From contig CP099988.1 in the NCBI GenBank assembly GCA_024167805.1, positions 248,001-312,000 of the forward strand: a DNA stretch of 64,000 nt, given 5' to 3'. Made by a program: the position numbers and the translations under genes. Numbering within the stretch: position 1 is the stretch's first letter; each line of letters begins with the position of its first letter. This DNA is from Methanobacterium sp. ERen5 (GTDB lineage: Archaea; Methanobacteriota; Methanobacteria; Methanobacteriales; Methanobacteriaceae). Shown piece by piece: positions 20,441-29,654 of this stretch. The notes under the pieces were generated by a model. It did no database searches. It worked only from the letters and a program-made list of their open reading frames with translations, and was not told where the DNA came from.

Positions 20441-21624
20441 TTATTCAAGAAGCTCTCTGTAGAGTTTTTCTGTTTTTGTAGTTACTTCATCCCAGGTATA
20501 ATTGTTCACTAATTTCAATCCAGTTTTTCCAATTTCACTACGAAGGCTATCATTTTCAAGTAGTTTTATCAGATTTTCTGCCAACATTTTAACATCATGA
20601 GGTTCTGATAATAAACCATTCTCTCCATTTTTTACAATATCGGGAATACCGCCAAGATTTGATGAAACTATGGGTATTCCTGCGGCCATGGCCTCAAGGT
20701 TAACTATTCCAAATGATTCTGCAAGGTTAGTTGATGGCAGGCAGAACACATCTGCAGCCTTGTAATAAAGTGGTTTTTCATCATCATCCACAAATCCAGT
20801 GAATATAACATCTTCAGAAATTTTCAACTGTTTAGCAGTTTCCTTAAGTTGGTTATCCATGTGACCGCGCCCAGCAAATATGAGTTTAGCAGTAGGAAAA
20901 ACATTTTTAACTAGTTTAAATGCATTTAAAAGGATATCTGGTCCTTTATACTCAACTAGACTTCCGAAAAATAGTATGATTTCAGATTCATGGGGCAAGC
21001 CCAAAATTTCCCTGGATTTTTCCCTTGTCAGTGGTGTGGTAACCTCGTCAATATTTATACCATTAGGAATGATAACTGTTTTATCAGGATATTTACTTAA
21101 AAATGGTGAATCCTGTGCATAGGATTTGGTTGTTGCGATTATTACATCGGCAGCTTTGAGTACTCTGTGTATGAAAAGTTTGTTGTAAAGTGAAACCCCT
21201 GCATTTCTTGCGAAACTTCCCCAGTTTCAACACCATCAAATTGGTAGGTTAAAACGAATGGAAGCTTTTTACGTTTTGCATAGAGGAGTGCTGGAAGATC
21301 AGAGTATGGTATGGGAGAATGTGCATGTACAATATCCATATCATAATTCAAAGGATTGTAAATCAATTTAATGGAAGGGTTGGCACTGGCTATTTTTAAA
21401 CTGGTACCATGCCTATGGATCTTCAAGTTGGGATAAAGTTCTAAACTGCTTTTAGAATCTATAGAGGTAGTGAATACATCGACCATGTTACCTCTTTTAG
21501 CCATGTTAACAGCTAAATTGTAGGCAGCAATTTCAGTACCGCCATGTGCATACTTCTTTATATAATCCTCTGTGTTTACTAGGTTCGGGTAAGGGTAATG
21601 TCCCACGAAATATCCAATTCTCAT
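20441..21624 (-). CDS. GT4 glycosyltransferase, frameshifted
   Basis: GT4 enzyme starting MRIGYFVGHYPYPN, with a GGTEIAAYNLA glycine loop. The first frame is lost after LTYQFDGVE and continues elsewhere as NWGSFARNAGVSLYNKLFIH, VIIPNGINIDEV and FGSLVEYKGPD to AESFGIVNLEAMAAGIPIVS. One extra A near 21225-21227 (TTT forward) restores 394 residues. Here the run is only three bases long, unlike the A6-A7 runs of the other breaks. It is the first of three GT4 genes in this operon. Confidence 0.82.
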
Positions 21625-21754
21625 TCTTATCGCATCCAGAGTGAAGTTTCATTTATCCATTCCCAGTTGGGCAATTAAAAGGAAAAAAATCAATATAAAT
21701 ACCTTTTTAAGGTAAAATCCTTACTAAAGGCATGATAGTTTAACACTAATCTAT

Positions 21755-22138
21755 TTAGATCTGTTCATCAGAATGGGATTTTGTTTTGTCCTGTTTTTTT
21801 GTATCTTCTCCCATTTTCCTTGTCAGTGCAAGTTCACGTACCAGATCAGTTAGTTCTTCCTCTACTGTTTCTATTTTGTTGTACATCTTGAAGATCAGGT
21901 AGAAACATAGAAGCAAGCCAATTATAAGAACAAAGTCCAAACCTCTTCCTATTCCAGTATAAACAGCCAAGAAGTTGGTTGAGTTTGGATCAATGGCTAT
22001 AAGGATGACTCCCAACCATATGAGTATCCAAACAAACATCATTCCAAGAGACATTTTACCGTCTCTGAATCTTAGTATGCTTAGTATTATCGCAAAAATT
22101 CCCAGGATAATTGCTATTACTTGGTATATCATTAACAT
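21755..22138 (-). CDS. DUF2304 small membrane protein
   Basis: A 127-residue protein with three predicted membrane spans (residues ~3-20, ~30-48 and ~68-87), then a charged coiled-coil-like tail (KMYNKIETVEEELTDLVREL). It fits DUF2304, a family commonly encoded beside DPM1-like GT2 enzymes and thought to take part in surface glycan or lipid-sugar assembly. Here it lies between the GT2 gene and the GT4 operon. Confidence 0.8.
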   Translation of the reverse strand: MLMIYQVIAIILGIFAIILSILRFRDGKMSLGMMFVWILIWLGVILIAIDPNSTNFLAVYTGIGRGLDFVLIIGLLLCFYLIFKMYNKIETVEEELTDLVRELALTRKMGEDTKKQDKTKSHSDEQI

Positions 22139-22255
22139 TTTTTTGTCCCAAAAAATTTTTTTTATTAAATTCCGTGCTTTCTTATGATTTATTGGTGTTC
22201 AATCCTAAATTTTTTTCGATAAAAATTTGGTCTGAATCTGGAAGTTATGATTTCT

Positions 22256-22930
22256 TTATTTAAACAGTTTGAAGATGAGCTTCGAAAGTATTTTCAAACC
22301 CTCAAACAGGTTGGTACCCTTTTTCATTGTGTAGTCTGTGTAAATAGTTTTCATTGGTACTTCCTTAAGTTCTAGGTTATGCCTTTTAATTTCGCCTATG
22401 ATTTCAGAGGAAACTCCATAATCCCTGGCATTTATGATCATGGCTTTTGCAGCCTTCTTGTTAAATGCCCTTAATCCAGATTGGGAGTCCCCAACTTTTA
22501 TACCGTAGAATATCATTGTGATGAGATTCATCACAGAATTGCCATATTTTTTACTTCTAGGCATGTCATCAAAATCTCTGGTTCCAATACAGACATCTGC
22601 CTCTTGATTGATGATTGGATTTATTACTGTGTAAATATCGTTGGGATCATGCTGTCCATCAGCATCGAATGTTACTATAACATCTGCATCTTCTTCTAGA
22701 GACGCTTCTATGCCTGTTTTAATTGCAGCACCCAATCCTCTGTTTAGAAGGTGTCTACAAATGAATCCATGATTATTTTCTTCAATAAATTTTTTTACTA
22801 TGTCGTTGGTTCCATCCATTGAACCATCATCCACAACAACAAATTCAAAACCCATGGTTGAAAGATCATGCAAAACCTTTTCGATGGTTTTTTCTTCGTT
22901 GTAGGCCGGTACTACCACAAATGTTCTCAT
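22256..22930 (-). CDS. Dolichol-phosphate mannosyltransferase-like GT2
   Basis: GT2 enzyme resembling DPM1/DPG synthase, which moves a sugar from a nucleotide sugar to a polyprenyl phosphate. Motifs: [11 protein letters not shown] at the start, [10 protein letters not shown], and FDADGQHDP with the metal-binding DxD. There is no membrane segment. ATG 22930 ([13 protein letters not shown]) is chosen, with GAGAGGATT before it, over an in-frame start 13 codons upstream. It probably supplies lipid-linked sugar to the neighbouring glycan locus. Confidence 0.88.
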   Translation of the reverse strand: MRTFVVVPAYNEEKTIEKVLHDLSTMGFEFVVVDDGSMDGTNDIVKKFIEENNHGFICRHLLNRGLGAAIKTGIEASLEEDADVIVTFDADGQHDPNDIYTVINPIINQEADVCIGTRDFDDMPRSKKYGNSVMNLITMIFYGIKVGDSQSGLRAFNKKAAKAMIINARDYGVSSEIIGEIKRHNLELKEVPMKTIYTDYTMKKGTNLFEGLKILSKLIFKLFK

Positions 22931-23097
22931 TGAATCCTCTCTAAACTGAAATATAAATGGTTGATCCAAAGGTAAATCATATTTTTTTTATCAGCGATTG
23001 TTAATTGAATTAAGATGTTTTTTTTAACATATAATTCTTTAGTTAGAATTTGTTTAGGAAATACTATTTTTTGATTAAAAAGGAAATTTTAAGGGGT

Positions 23098-23679
23098 TTA
23101 ATTTATCAATGTCGCGAGTTCAGCAACTCTTTTACCAAGATTTTGTGATGTTGCTATACCCACATCATCCTGCTCTGTACTACCTTTAGGTCCGCCAACA
23201 CCGGTTCCACCATAGTGAGCCATTGGTGCACCATCCCCTACTATTATTGCGTCGTGTATTAATAGAAAATCATGTATAGTTGCAATGGTGCTTTCCTGAC
23301 CACCATTTCTTGAAGCTCCAACTGCTAAAGCTCCTCCTACTTTGTTTCTAAGTCGGAAGGATCCTCTTAACGGTCTTGATCTGTCTATGAACATTTTTAG
23401 CTGGGATGTGACACTTCCAAAGTAAACAGGACTGCCAATTATCATCCCATCTGCTTCCATTATTTTTCCCATAATTTCTCCCATATCATCATAGATAGCA
23501 CATTCACCTGTTGCTTTGCATATATCACATGCTACACATGGCTCTAAGCTTACAGATCCTAAATTTATTATTTCAGTTTCTGCACCAACTTCTTCAGCCG
23601 ATTTTAATGCTGTTTCTACTAGAAATGCTGTGTTTCCATCTGTTCTGGGGCTGCCCACTATTCCAATTATCTTGACCAA
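23098..23679 (-). CDS. Iron-sulfur flavoprotein (NADPH-dependent FMN reductase fold)
   Basis: Flavodoxin-like protein with the FMN phosphate loop GSPRTDGNT and the compact cysteine motif [13 protein letters not shown] (CX2CX2CX5C) that binds a [4Fe-4S] cluster in the ISF family of methanogens. Such proteins pass electrons from ferredoxin and are linked to oxygen or peroxide defence. The TTG start at 23679 is chosen, with GGAGGT six to seven bases upstream; the in-frame TTG at 23694 overlaps that site. It has 193 residues and is monocistronic. Confidence 0.88.
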   Translation of the reverse strand: MVKIIGIVGSPRTDGNTAFLVETALKSAEEVGAETEIINLGSVSLEPCVACDICKATGECAIYDDMGEIMGKIMEADGMIIGSPVYFGSVTSQLKMFIDRSRPLRGSFRLRNKVGGALAVGASRNGGQESTIATIHDFLLIHDAIIVGDGAPMAHYGGTGVGGPKGSTEQDDVGIATSQNLGKRVAELATLIN

Positions 23680-24026
23680 ATTTAATACCTCCAATTTGAA
23701 ATTTTTTAGTTTTTATAAATTTAAGTTTTTGAATTTAAATAATTAGTAAATTTAAAATTTGAGTCATCAACCTAATATATTGTATCCATAATAATTTGAT
23801 TGGGACAGTTTGAATTATGTTACAAACCAATTAATTTAAAGCCAACCATGAACAATGAATATTCAATGAATCCCTATACAAACTAGTTTATTAAGGTTCA
23901 CCAAAATAAAGGTAAAATAAACTTATTTTCAAGTTCTAAATCTGCATTATACTCACTTAACATATAGGGATGGTTTTAATTAACTTTTTTCGAAATGGAT
24001 AAAATTTTTCAGAATGTGGAAATGAA
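23680..24026. other. Divergent intergenic region
   Basis: A 347-base AT-rich spacer between the flavoprotein and methyltransferase genes. Nothing beyond probable promoters was seen. Confidence 0.4.
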
Positions 24027-25304
24027 ATGACAACTAACGAACCATACGAACCCAAAGTAATACAATCAAATGTTCTTGAAATCGTTGAAAACTGTTTTAT
24101 CAGTGAAAACAACGGAAATTTAGATGCCAGAGCAGAAGCTATGAAGGATCTTGAGTCATTTCTTGTTGAAACCGACGAAGGATCCTACACTATCAAGTGT
24201 CAGGATTCTGAGGAAACCATGCACACCTTCCATGGAGGTATCAAAGAATCCGTTGAAAAATATGTCAAACCATCCCATTTAAATGAGAAAAGTGAGATGA
24301 AAATATTAGATGTGTGCAGTGGTCTCGGATACACAGCAGCCACCTGTATCGAACAGCTGAATCAACCACAGGAAGATGGTGGTTTACCAGTGTTAAACAT
24401 TGAAATGGTTGAAATATCAGCATTGACCCTTGCAACCGGACTAATTGTACCAAGTCCTATTAAATCCCATATGATCATAAAAAAAGCCATTGAAGACCAG
24501 CTTTACTTGGAGGGGTTTTTAACTAACAGACTTGTTAACACTAAAATTCCTGAAAACATCAACATCAACATCAACATAACTGATGCAAGAAACCTTGTTA
24601 AGAATGATCCAAATGGAAATGGAACCTCAAAAAATTTTGTAAATGATCATGCCCATCAATTTGATGCAATTTTTCTCTTAGCATTTTCACCATTTGAATC
24701 ACCTGAACTTTACTCACTGGAATTTTTATCGGGACTAAAACCACTATTAAAGCCTGATGGAATGATATCAAGCTTCTCCAAATCACATACAATGAGATAT
24801 TCCCTTGTAAAAGCTGGTTTTCATATTGGCGAAGGTCCTGAATTTGGTAGGAGTGGTGGTACCATAGCATCAACAGCACTTGAGCTGATTGAAAAACCCA
24901 TTTCAGTGAATGATGAGAGAGTAGTTGCACTCAGCGATGCGGGTGTACCTTTAAGGGATTTAACCCTTGGAGATTCGAGTTTGGAAATTCTTGAGAGAAG
25001 AAATAATGAGCGAGAAAGTGTGAGGGGAAAACTGAAATTCCCATCAACAATAAGATGTCCAGTATTCCTTGGTCAAGACATGGAAGAAAGTCGGTTAAAA
25101 AGAAGAGTAATGAATGGTCTTAAAACCATTGGGATTGATAATTTACATTCTAAGGAATCCATGTACCTTATCTGTCCACAATATCATGACTGTGTCTGTG
25201 GTAATTCCTGTAAACCAATTGATAATTCAAGGGATAGAATCATTGAAATGGAGAAAAGATTAAATATTTTGGCTGCTAACCACTTATCTTCTAAAAAAAT
25301 TTGA
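24027..25304 (+). CDS. MnmC-like SAM-dependent methyltransferase
   Basis: Rossmann methyltransferase: ILDVCSGLGYTAATCIEQL is motif I at about residue 92, MVEIS the acidic motif, and AFSPFESPELYSLEFLSGL plus SKSHTMRYSLVKAGF with GRSGGTIAS recall the MnmC methyltransferase domain (DUF752) that modifies wobble uridine of tRNA. A C-terminal extension from about 340 has a cysteine group CPQYHDCVCGNSC that may bind metal. There is no FAD-oxidase domain as in bacterial MnmC. Substrate tRNA is inferred from the family only. Confidence 0.7.
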   Translation: MTTNEPYEPKVIQSNVLEIVENCFISENNGNLDARAEAMKDLESFLVETDEGSYTIKCQDSEETMHTFHGGIKESVEKYVKPSHLNEKSEMKILDVCSGLGYTAATCIEQLNQPQEDGGLPVLNIEMVEISALTLATGLIVPSPIKSHMIIKKAIEDQLYLEGFLTNRLVNTKIPENINININITDARNLVKNDPNGNGTSKNFVNDHAHQFDAIFLLAFSPFESPELYSLEFLSGLKPLLKPDGMISSFSKSHTMRYSLVKAGFHIGEGPEFGRSGGTIASTALELIEKPISVNDERVVALSDAGVPLRDLTLGDSSLEILERRNNERESVRGKLKFPSTIRCPVFLGQDMEESRLKRRVMNGLKTIGIDNLHSKESMYLICPQYHDCVCGNSCKPIDNSRDRIIEMEKRLNILAANHLSSKKI

Positions 25305-25483
25305 ATTAAAAAAATATACTATAAAATATATAGTTTAACCATGCACTAAATCTCATGATACATACTAATACAACAAACATTTTCAATGATTTTATGGAAA
25401 ATTTTTTGATTAAAATATAACAAAATAACGGATTAAATAACAATCCACCATTAATAATAACGATAATAAAAGGTGAGGGTATA

Positions 25484-27520
25484 TTGAACTTTGAAATAAA
25501 AAATAAAGATGTTATGGGAAGAACTGGAATTATTAAAACACCCCATGGAATTATTAAAACACCGGCATTGATGCCAGTAATACATCCAGGTAAACAAACA
25601 CTAGATGTCAAGAAATTTGGTGCTGAAGTTGTCATAACCAATGCTTACATCATGTATAAAAACGAAGATTTAAGGGCAAAAGTTCTTGAAGAAGGTGTTC
25701 ATGAACTCATTAATTTTCCAGGACCCATAGTAACAGATTCAGGTTCATTCCAACTATCAGAATATGGTGATGTTGAAGTAACAAACAAGGAAATAATAGA
25801 GTTTCAGGAGTTGATTGGTACAGATATTGGGACCTCACTGGACATACCAACACCTCCCTATGTTAAGAGGGATAGGGCAGAGAAGGAACTTGAAATAACA
25901 ATTGAAAGGGCTAAAGAAGCCATTGAAGTGCGTGGAGATTTAATGTTAAATTCGGTTGTGCAAGGTTCAACCTTTGCAGATCTGCGTTCAACATGTGCTG
26001 AGACCATTGGTGCCATGGATTTCGAATGTTATCCAATAGGTGCAGTTGTTCCATTAATGGAATCTTACAAGTATTCTGATCTTGTTGATGTGGTAATGGC
26101 ATCTGTAAAAAATCTCCCAGATTCAAAACCAAGACATTTAATGGGTGCAGGACATCCTATGGTGTTTGCATTGGCAGTTGCAATGGGTTGTGATCTGTTT
26201 GATTCTGCGGCTTACATATTGTATGCTCAAGACAACAGATTCATGATGCCAACTGGAACCTACAAACTCCAGAATCTTGTTGAAATGCCGTGTTCATGCC
26301 GGGTTTGCACAAACTACACCCCTGATGATCTAAGATCAATGGACAAGGAAGAGAGAATGTTACTCATAGCAGAACATAACCTCACAGTAAGCTTTGCTGA
26401 AATTAGAACCATTAAACAAGCCATTAATGATGGAAATCTCATGGAACTGGTAGAACTGCGGTGCCACGCCCATCCATACCTTTTAGATGGTCTTAGAAAC
26501 CTCAAGAATTATACTGCAGAGCTTGAAAAGTACGATCCAGCCACAAAAAAATCTGCATTCTTCTATTCGGGACCAGAATCCCTTGGAAGACCTGAAATAA
26601 AAAGACACCTCGAAAAGATGAGCAGAATTCCCAAGAAAAATAACTTGTTAGTTCTTCCCAGAGGCAGAAAACCATACTCCAAACATATCAAAGAAGATCT
26701 TGGTAAGCTGTACATAAAAAATGTTAATGGAAATGCAATCATCGATCCTGAAGATCTTATGAATGATTGCCAGGTTTGTTTTGCTGATGTGCCATTTGCA
26801 TTGATCCCCATGGAAATAGATGAAGTTTATCCCCTGGCACAAAATGAATCACCCATGAACATGGATGCCGATGCAAAGGATTTCGTTAGAAATCAACTTG
26901 AAGCCTACATAAACCAATTTGACAACGCTGTTATAAGTGCTAAAGTGCTTGACAAGTTTGATATGTACACCATAAAACTTGAACCACTTCCAGATGGATC
27001 TGAGCACCCTGGGAAAATTTACAGCTTGGACGAGTTTGAAGGAGATATTGGAAGGATCTTTGTTGATGACAAAACCAAGATAAAAAGCATAGCAGACTAC
27101 CAGTTTGGTGAAGGTGCAGGGACTGCACTCTTTAAAAATGATGTTAAAATCGTGAAAAGTAGAAAAACAGGAAAGATCAGACACGTATATGAAGGTGAAA
27201 CTTTGATCGCTACTTTGAGGGCATCAGACAGTGTATTTGTGCTTGATAGGGAAGGTGCAAGGAGATTGCATTCACATGTGGAATATCCAAAAAACAGGGT
27301 TGTTGTGAATTCAGATGCAGAACCATTTGCAAGAGAAGGAAAAAGTATATTTGCTAAATTCGTTATAGATTGTGATATAAATATAAGATCTAATGAAGAA
27401 GTATTGATCGTTAATGAAGAGGATGAATTGATTGCCTTTGGTAAGTCAATTTTATGCGGTTATGAAATAATTGATTTCAACACAGGTCAAGCTGTTAAGA
27501 CAAGAAAAGGAGGAATTTAA
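25484..27520 (+). CDS. tgtA: tRNA-guanine(15) transglycosylase (archaeosine synthesis)
   Basis: Exchanges G15 of archaeal tRNA for preQ0, the first tRNA-bound step to archaeosine. The catalytic TIM barrel has the nucleophile Asp85 in VTDSGSFQLSEYG, DIPTPP, and the zinc site CSCRVC near residue 270. After a linker of about 150 residues come the C2 region and a C-terminal PUA domain (ILCGYEIIDFNTG). Length 678 is normal for archaea. It starts with TTG behind GGTGAGGG. The stop overlaps the NAC start by one base. Confidence 0.95.
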   Translation: MNFEIKNKDVMGRTGIIKTPHGIIKTPALMPVIHPGKQTLDVKKFGAEVVITNAYIMYKNEDLRAKVLEEGVHELINFPGPIVTDSGSFQLSEYGDVEVTNKEIIEFQELIGTDIGTSLDIPTPPYVKRDRAEKELEITIERAKEAIEVRGDLMLNSVVQGSTFADLRSTCAETIGAMDFECYPIGAVVPLMESYKYSDLVDVVMASVKNLPDSKPRHLMGAGHPMVFALAVAMGCDLFDSAAYILYAQDNRFMMPTGTYKLQNLVEMPCSCRVCTNYTPDDLRSMDKEERMLLIAEHNLTVSFAEIRTIKQAINDGNLMELVELRCHAHPYLLDGLRNLKNYTAELEKYDPATKKSAFFYSGPESLGRPEIKRHLEKMSRIPKKNNLLVLPRGRKPYSKHIKEDLGKLYIKNVNGNAIIDPEDLMNDCQVCFADVPFALIPMEIDEVYPLAQNESPMNMDADAKDFVRNQLEAYINQFDNAVISAKVLDKFDMYTIKLEPLPDGSEHPGKIYSLDEFEGDIGRIFVDDKTKIKSIADYQFGEGAGTALFKNDVKIVKSRKTGKIRHVYEGETLIATLRASDSVFVLDREGARRLHSHVEYPKNRVVVNSDAEPFAREGKSIFAKFVIDCDINIRSNEEVLIVNEEDELIAFGKSILCGYEIIDFNTGQAVKTRKGGI

Positions 27521-27873
27521 TGTTACCCGGAGCAGGAATGAACCCAAAACAGTTAAAACAAATGCAAAGAGCAATGAAACAAATGGGAATGGACAACAAG
27601 GACATCAAGGGTGTTACAGAGGTTGTCATTAAATTTAAAACTAAAGAAATCGTTATTACTAGTCCAAAAGTGAATTTAATGGATTTTATGGGGCAGCAAA
27701 CCTACCAAGTATCAGGTAAAATTGTTGAAAACAAAATTGAAGCAGAATTAGTCATCCCCGACGATGATCTAGATCTTGTGAGTACCCAGACAGGAGTAAG
27801 TAAAGAAAAAGCTCTTGAAACTCTCAAAGAAACCAAGGGGGACTTGGCAGAAGCCATTTTGAGGTTAAGTTAA
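27520..27873 (+). CDS. nac: Nascent polypeptide-associated complex protein (archaeal alpha-NAC)
   Basis: Ribosome-associated factor that shields nascent chains; archaea use a homodimer. The basic N-terminus (MNPKQLKQMQRAMKQMGMDN) is the ribosome-binding part, the NAC beta-barrel spans about 30-80, and a UBA domain (SKEKALETLKETKGDLAEAI) ends the 117-residue protein. It shares single-base ATG overlaps with the genes on both sides, so it sits in a tightly coupled operon. Confidence 0.95.
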   Translation: MLPGAGMNPKQLKQMQRAMKQMGMDNKDIKGVTEVVIKFKTKEIVITSPKVNLMDFMGQQTYQVSGKIVENKIEAELVIPDDDLDLVSTQTGVSKEKALETLKETKGDLAEAILRLS

Positions 27874-28625
27874 TGCCTTTTATTGCACAGATATCAGATT
27901 TACATGTTGGTTCCCTCAATTTCCAGGAGAATCTGCTTGATAAAGCAATAGATGAAATTAACAGTGTTGATCCCGATGTAACAATAGTTACAGGGGATAT
28001 TACTGAAAATGGATATTACCTTGAATATCAGAAGGTCGTGCCATTTTTAGACAAAATTGAATCTCCTATATTGGTGGTTCCTGGAAACCATGATGCCAGA
28101 CATGTTGGTGATGAGTGTTTTGTGGAACTCATTAAAAATCGATATGGAACACTTGAAGATAAAAAACATGGATTAAAGGTTATAGGGCTTGATAGCAGTG
28201 AACCTGACCTTGATTATGGTAGAATTGGAAGATCTCAGCAATCTTGGATGGAAAATGAACTTAAAATTGCTGATGAAGAAAATTTGTACAAGATAATAGC
28301 ACTCCACCATCACATAATACCCGTACCTAAAACTGGAAGGGAAAGGAATGTTTTAAGTGATGCTGGTGATATACTACAATCACTCATGAATGGGAAGGCT
28401 GATCTTGTTCTCTCAGGGCACAAACATATGCCGCATGTTTGGATGATGGAAGATACAACATTCATCACAGCAGGTACGGTTTCATCACTGAGATTAAGGG
28501 GAAAGGCACTTTCATCATACAACACCATCGATATTGAAGATGAATTCATCGAAATAATTCTTAACCGAGCAGATGGAACCAGAAAATGTCTAGCTAAATA
28601 TGAAAACACTTGTTTAGGTGATTAA
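27873..28625 (+). CDS. Calcineurin-like metallophosphoesterase
   Basis: The dinuclear metal signature is complete: ISDLHVG (D-x-H), VTGDITENGY (GD), VPGNHDAR (GNHD), ALHHH and SGHKHMPH (GHxH). At 250 residues it is close to the CpdA-type branch, which includes cyclic nucleotide phosphodiesterases, but substrates vary widely in this family. It is coupled to nac by a one-base overlap and followed immediately by the NYN nuclease gene. Because a cyclase-like gene lies two genes downstream, a cyclic-nucleotide substrate is possible but unproven. Confidence 0.85.
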   Translation: MPFIAQISDLHVGSLNFQENLLDKAIDEINSVDPDVTIVTGDITENGYYLEYQKVVPFLDKIESPILVVPGNHDARHVGDECFVELIKNRYGTLEDKKHGLKVIGLDSSEPDLDYGRIGRSQQSWMENELKIADEENLYKIIALHHHIIPVPKTGRERNVLSDAGDILQSLMNGKADLVLSGHKHMPHVWMMEDTTFITAGTVSSLRLRGKALSSYNTIDIEDEFIEIILNRADGTRKCLAKYENTCLGD

Positions 28626-29654
28626 TTGAAAGTTATTGTAGATGCATCAAATGTAGCACATTTTGGGAAGGAGAAAGAAGGTAACAAACCTCGTTTAGAC
28701 TACCTTCTAAAATCTGTGGAAGCTCTGGAAAAATTAGGATATGAGCCATTTCCAATAGCAGATGCATCCCTAAGACACGAAATTGATGAAAAAGAAAAGT
28801 TTAATGCAATGCTTGATGAGGGAAAAGTGCAACAGGTTCCCTCTGGAACCACTGCAGATCATTTCATTCTTAAACTTGCCTTTGAGGAAGATTGTAAAAT
28901 TCTTTCAAATGACAACTTCAGGGAATTCAATGATGAGTTTCATGATATCAACAACAGAAGAATTCCATTCACCTTTGTTGAAGGTGCCATCTCCATAGGT
29001 AGCTCTTCTAAACCTAAAAAGGTGAAGAATATACTCCAAAAAATAAGCACACAAATGCTAAACGATTTCGAAAAAAAGGGTCTGGAGTCATATAAGCTAA
29101 AAAAGAACAAAAAATTAAGTGGTATTGCAGTTGCCAAGGAAGCAATTGATAGAATTACGAAAACCACTGAAAACACCTTCGATTCAAAGATCGAAGATAT
29201 CTTCATGAAAATTCCTTTATTTGATAAGGTCATGGGAATGGTTGAAGATGCTGAAAAAACCAGTGATTTCATTATTTTTGTGCTTGTAAGTCCTAAAGAT
29301 TACAAGGACACAGTAAGAAACGCCGGTAATATAGCAGTCACAGTGGGAGACAGACTTAAACTCGATCATGCACCCCTGGTTGCCATTCGTAACGATCTGT
29401 TTACCAAACCAGGAACATTTGAATTAAATATCATATATTCTGATGAGATATTAGAAGAATCTCCCTACAATGTGAACATAACCATAAACGACCATGATTA
29501 CTCCTTTGTAAAGAAAAATTCAAGAAACATCGCGAGCACAGTTGCAGCAAGACTTGGAACATGGAAATTCCCAATTGTTTCAGTTAAACCCAGCATGCTG
29601 ATGGAAAAACCAGGACACTTTGACATAACATTGGAAAAGGGAGGAGAAAAATAA
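28626..29654 (+). CDS. Zc3h12a-like NYN-domain ribonuclease
   Basis: The N-terminal ~130 residues fit the PIN-like NYN/Zc3h12a nuclease: VIVDASNVAHFG with the first acidic residue, PIADASLRHEID, GTTADHFILKLA and ILSNDNFREF supply the acidic metal-binding set. The middle is a Lys-rich helical linker, and the C-terminal part (about 200-342) has two similar segments (TVRNAGNIAVTVGDRLKLDH and SRNIASTVAARLG), perhaps a duplicated RNA-binding unit. It starts with TTG right behind the phosphoesterase stop. An RNA-cleaving role is inferred from the domain. Confidence 0.75.
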   Translation: MKVIVDASNVAHFGKEKEGNKPRLDYLLKSVEALEKLGYEPFPIADASLRHEIDEKEKFNAMLDEGKVQQVPSGTTADHFILKLAFEEDCKILSNDNFREFNDEFHDINNRRIPFTFVEGAISIGSSSKPKKVKNILQKISTQMLNDFEKKGLESYKLKKNKKLSGIAVAKEAIDRITKTTENTFDSKIEDIFMKIPLFDKVMGMVEDAEKTSDFIIFVLVSPKDYKDTVRNAGNIAVTVGDRLKLDHAPLVAIRNDLFTKPGTFELNIIYSDEILEESPYNVNITINDHDYSFVKKNSRNIASTVAARLGTWKFPIVSVKPSMLMEKPGHFDITLEKGGEK

